Assembly (NCBI GenBank): GCA_016793525.1
Contig: JAEUJT010000298.1
Span: forward strand, 1-8,036
Direction of reading: 5' to 3'
DNA from: Archangium sp.
GTDB taxonomy: Bacteria; Myxococcota; Myxococcia; Myxococcales; Myxococcaceae
DNA: 8,036 nt
Shown here: piece after piece, positions 6,459-8,036 of the stretch
How positions within the stretch are numbered: the stretch's first letter is position 1
Layout: each line of letters starts with the position of its first letter
Position numbers and translations under genes: made by a program
Notes under the pieces: generated by a model
Told to the model about the DNA's origin: nothing
Database searches by the model: none
What the model saw: the letters and a program-made list of their open reading frames with translations, nothing else

Positions 6459-6463
6459 AGAGG
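6459..6463 (+). promoter_or_regulatory. Ribosome binding site of the DUF4920 lipoprotein gene
   Basis: AGAGG with 9 bases to the ATG at 6473. It is the only purine-rich stretch in the gap, which is otherwise AT-rich. Confidence 0.5.
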
Positions 6464-6472
6464 CACCAGGCC

Positions 6473-7045
6473 ATGAACCTCCTCCGCGCCGCGCTGGTTT
6501 CTTCGCTTCTCGCTCTTGGCTGCAACGTCGACCCGGGTCCGGTGCAGCAGAACATCGACGGCACGAAGCCGGTGACGGTGGTGCCCGAGATGACGGCGCC
6601 GGTGGTCGATGACCTGCCCGCGCTGCCCGACCGCGCGCCCGAGCTGTTCGCGACGAGCTACCGCCGCGCCACCGGCATCGAGTCGGTCGACTTCGACGAC
6701 CTGGTCGCCCGCCCGGCCGACTACACCGGCCGCACCATCGAGACCCGCGGCGTGGTCCGCGCGTCGTGCCAGATCCGCGGCTGCTGGATGGAAGTTCGCT
6801 CGGTGCGCGACGTGAAGAGCTCGAGCATGACGGTGCGCTTCAAGAACTACAGCTTCTTCGTGCCGCTCGACTCGCGCAGCGCCGACGTGCGCTTCCAGGG
6901 CGTCGTGAAGGTCGAGACCATCACCGCCGCGCAGGTCGCGGAGTACGAGTCCGAGGGCTACGTCTTCGGCGCGAAGAACGCCGACGGCAGCGTGACGCAG
7001 GTCGGCTTCACCGCCGACGGCGTCGAGATGTGGCGCGAGAGGTGA
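6473..7045 (+). CDS. DUF4920-family lipoprotein
   Basis: The protein has 190 residues. The signal peptide ends in LALGC, so C17 would be lipidated. A Pro/Val/Asp-rich linker (18-62) leads to a beta-rich domain (about 68-188) with DUF4920 features: DFDDLVARPADYTGRTIETRG (residues 73-93, split by turns), the SCQIRGCWMEV segment with C99, C104 and W105, VRFKNYSFFVPLD (121-133), then a hydrophobic strand FQGVVKVETI and a helix AAQVAEYESEGY. The family has no settled function. The fold resembles small OB-like ligand-binding domains, and the paired cysteines plus Trp are its conserved core. It is divergent from the imelysin gene across a probable Fur box, so iron-linked expression is likely, and it is probably the first gene of a rightward lipoprotein operon. 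A role as a periplasmic metal or cofactor binder is only an inference. Confidence 0.8.
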   Translation: MNLLRAALVSSLLALGCNVDPGPVQQNIDGTKPVTVVPEMTAPVVDDLPALPDRAPELFATSYRRATGIESVDFDDLVARPADYTGRTIETRGVVRASCQIRGCWMEVRSVRDVKSSSMTVRFKNYSFFVPLDSRSADVRFQGVVKVETITAAQVAEYESEGYVFGAKNADGSVTQVGFTADGVEMWRER

Positions 7046-7728
7046 GCCGTCGGTGGTCGGTGCTCGGGTTGCTGGCGCTCACCGGGTGCCAGCCCCCAGC
7101 GCCCACGGGCAATGACGCGGGCACGCCCGAGCCCAACTTCTGCTTCACCCGGCCGAAGCTCGAGTTCTGCGAAGACTTCGACACGGCGGCGCTCCCCGGC
7201 GGCTTCGACTCGCTCACCACGGTCGGCGGTACGGCGGTGCTCGACGGGACGGCCACCACCAGCGCTCCGAGCTCCGCGCTCCTCACCACCACCGCCTCGC
7301 GGCCGAGCGTGGCCTTCACCAAGCGCTTCTCTTCGGCGCTCACCTACAAGACCTTCTTGCAGCTTCGCGTCGACGCGCGGCCCGCCTCGGGTGAGGTCGA
7401 GCTCGCGGCGCTCGAGGTCTCCCCCGCCGACCGCTACGCCCTCGCGCTCGATGCCGACGGCACGGTGTGGCTCTCGGCAGGAGGCCAGCGGCTGGGCAGC
7501 ACCCTCGTTCCACTCAACGACTGGGTGTCGGTGCGCTTCGACGTCGGTCACCACGACGGCGGCACGCCCGACGTCACGCTGCGGTTGGGCGACACCACCG
7601 CGCTGTTCCGCGACCCGCTCCCGTCGTCGCTCGCGCCTGAGACCCCGAGCCTGTCGGTGGGCCTCGGCGGAGACGCCGGCGCCGGGTGGGCCGTTCGCTA
7701 CGACACCATCACCTTCATTGTGAACTGA
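7042..7728 (+). CDS. Lipoprotein with possible concanavalin/LamG-like beta domain
   Basis: The predicted protein has 228 residues and starts at GTG 7042, which overlaps the TGA of the previous gene (GTGA), indicating translational coupling. The short signal peptide MSRRWSVLGLLALTGC puts the lipidated cysteine at C16. Next come a Pro/Gly/Asp linker and FCFTRPKLEFCEDFD, with C34 and C43 likely disulfide-bonded. This 'CEDFD' opening is common at the start of Myxococcota lipoproteins with a jelly-roll, LamG-like domain. The rest is alternating beta strands with Thr/Ser-rich edges (VAFTKRFSSAL, FLQLRVDARPASGEVELAAL, VSVRFDVG, VTLRLGDTTALF, WAVRYDTITFIV), consistent with that fold. No catalytic residues are evident. 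Likely surface or periplasmic; binding partner unknown. Fold assignment is by pattern only. Confidence 0.75.
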   Translation: MSRRWSVLGLLALTGCQPPAPTGNDAGTPEPNFCFTRPKLEFCEDFDTAALPGGFDSLTTVGGTAVLDGTATTSAPSSALLTTTASRPSVAFTKRFSSALTYKTFLQLRVDARPASGEVELAALEVSPADRYALALDADGTVWLSAGGQRLGSTLVPLNDWVSVRFDVGHHDGGTPDVTLRLGDTTALFRDPLPSSLAPETPSLSVGLGGDAGAGWAVRYDTITFIVN

Positions 7729-7747
7729 AGCACGCGAATCGAACACC

Positions 7748-7752
7748 AGGAG
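7748..7752 (+). promoter_or_regulatory. Ribosome binding site of the 7759 lipoprotein gene
   Basis: AGGAG with 6 bases to ATG 7759. The 30-bp gap after the previous stop has no visible terminator, so the gene is probably in the same operon. Confidence 0.6.
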
Positions 7753-7758
7753 TGACGC

Positions 7759-8036
7759 ATGCGCTGTGGCCCGTGGCTGGCGTTGTTGGGAATCGTGTTG
7801 GCGGCGTGTCCAGGGCCCTCGGGCTCGGTCGACTCGGGCATGGAGCCTGTCGATTCCGGCAGCGGCGCCGATGCCGGAGGCCCTCCGGCGAATGACACCT
7901 GCGCCACCGCCGAGGAGCTGACCGGCGCCGGCTCGTTCGTCGGCTCGACCCGCGGCGCGTCGCGCGACTACGCTACCGACTGCACCGGCTTCGCGAACCT
8001 GGGCGAAGACGTCGTCTACCGAATCCCCGTGCCCGC
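7759..8036 (+). CDS. Putative lipoprotein, N-terminal part (runs off the right edge)
   Basis: The first 92 codons are visible and still open at the window end. The signal peptide MRCGPWLALLGIVLAAC gives a lipidated C17. It is followed by a Ser/Gly/Asp linker (SVDSGMEPVDSGSGADAGG, 23-41) of the kind common in Myxococcota surface lipoproteins. The globular part begins PPANDTCATAEEL, then GSTRGASRDYATDCTG and GEDVVYRIPVP. The paired cysteines and the 'N-D-x-C-x-x-A ... G-E-D-V-V-Y' layout recall the pre-peptidase/PPC-like beta-sandwich domains repeated in myxobacterial secreted proteins, but that is recall, not a search. Function is unknown. It follows the previous lipoprotein gene by 30 bp and has its own AGGAG. 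Confidence 0.8.
   Translation, partial: MRCGPWLALLGIVLAACPGPSGSVDSGMEPVDSGSGADAGGPPANDTCATAEELTGAGSFVGSTRGASRDYATDCTGFANLGEDVVYRIPVP

Noticed and set aside
5606..6460. Plus-strand frame opposite imelysin
   Set aside because: It is an Arg/Gly-rich shadow; the minus strand carries the complete imelysin pattern from lipobox to EGDND.
1..8036. CRISPR array, tRNA, rRNA or complete insertion sequence
   Set aside because: I saw no regularly spaced repeats, cloverleaf with TTCRA loop, rRNA signature or transposase with terminal inverted repeats.

Overview
The window looks like chromosome from a high-GC Myxococcota-type bacterium. Codon use is strongly G/C-ending, lipoproteins with Cys-Pro or Cys-Gln starts and Asp-Ala-Gly linkers are abundant, and genes are tightly packed. 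The phylum is an inference from gene style, because no rRNA or other marker is present.

Left edge (1 to about 690): lower GC than the rest and apparently a decayed accessory region. It holds the C-terminal tail of a membrane protein (1-186, +). It also holds a broken minus-strand gene (about 235-619) in which a DUF1566-type fragment is joined directly to the last part of a tyrosine recombinase and also carries a one-base frameshift. A small 18-bp palindrome follows at 694-711.

Middle (768-5291): an unrecognised 293-aa protein (768-1649, +) converges stop-to-stop on a 441-aa membrane protein (1650-2975, -). The latter is an HTTM / vitamin K-dependent gamma-carboxylase homologue that appears to match the eukaryotic enzyme along most of its length. 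It is transcribed divergently from a FecA-like TonB-dependent outer-membrane receptor (3096-5291, +).

Right (5288-8036): an imelysin-family lipoprotein (5288-6418, -) overlaps the receptor stop by four bases. A 54-bp divergent gap then leads into a rightward run of lipoprotein genes: a DUF4920 protein (6473-7045), a protein of possible concanavalin/LamG-like fold (7042-7728, coupled by a GTGA overlap), and a lipoprotein running off the window (7759-8036+).

How they may work together: the receptor, imelysin and carboxylase-like protein resemble a metal (most likely iron) uptake set. The gap at 6419-6472 contains a 15/19 match to the classical Fur box. The other divergent gap (2976-3095) contains, on the opposite strand, a 15-mer matching that site at 12 of 15 positions. 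The two divergent promoters may therefore form one iron-responsive regulon that covers outer-membrane import, two or more surface lipoproteins and a carboxylase-like membrane enzyme. The role of that enzyme in metal uptake is the most interesting open question here.
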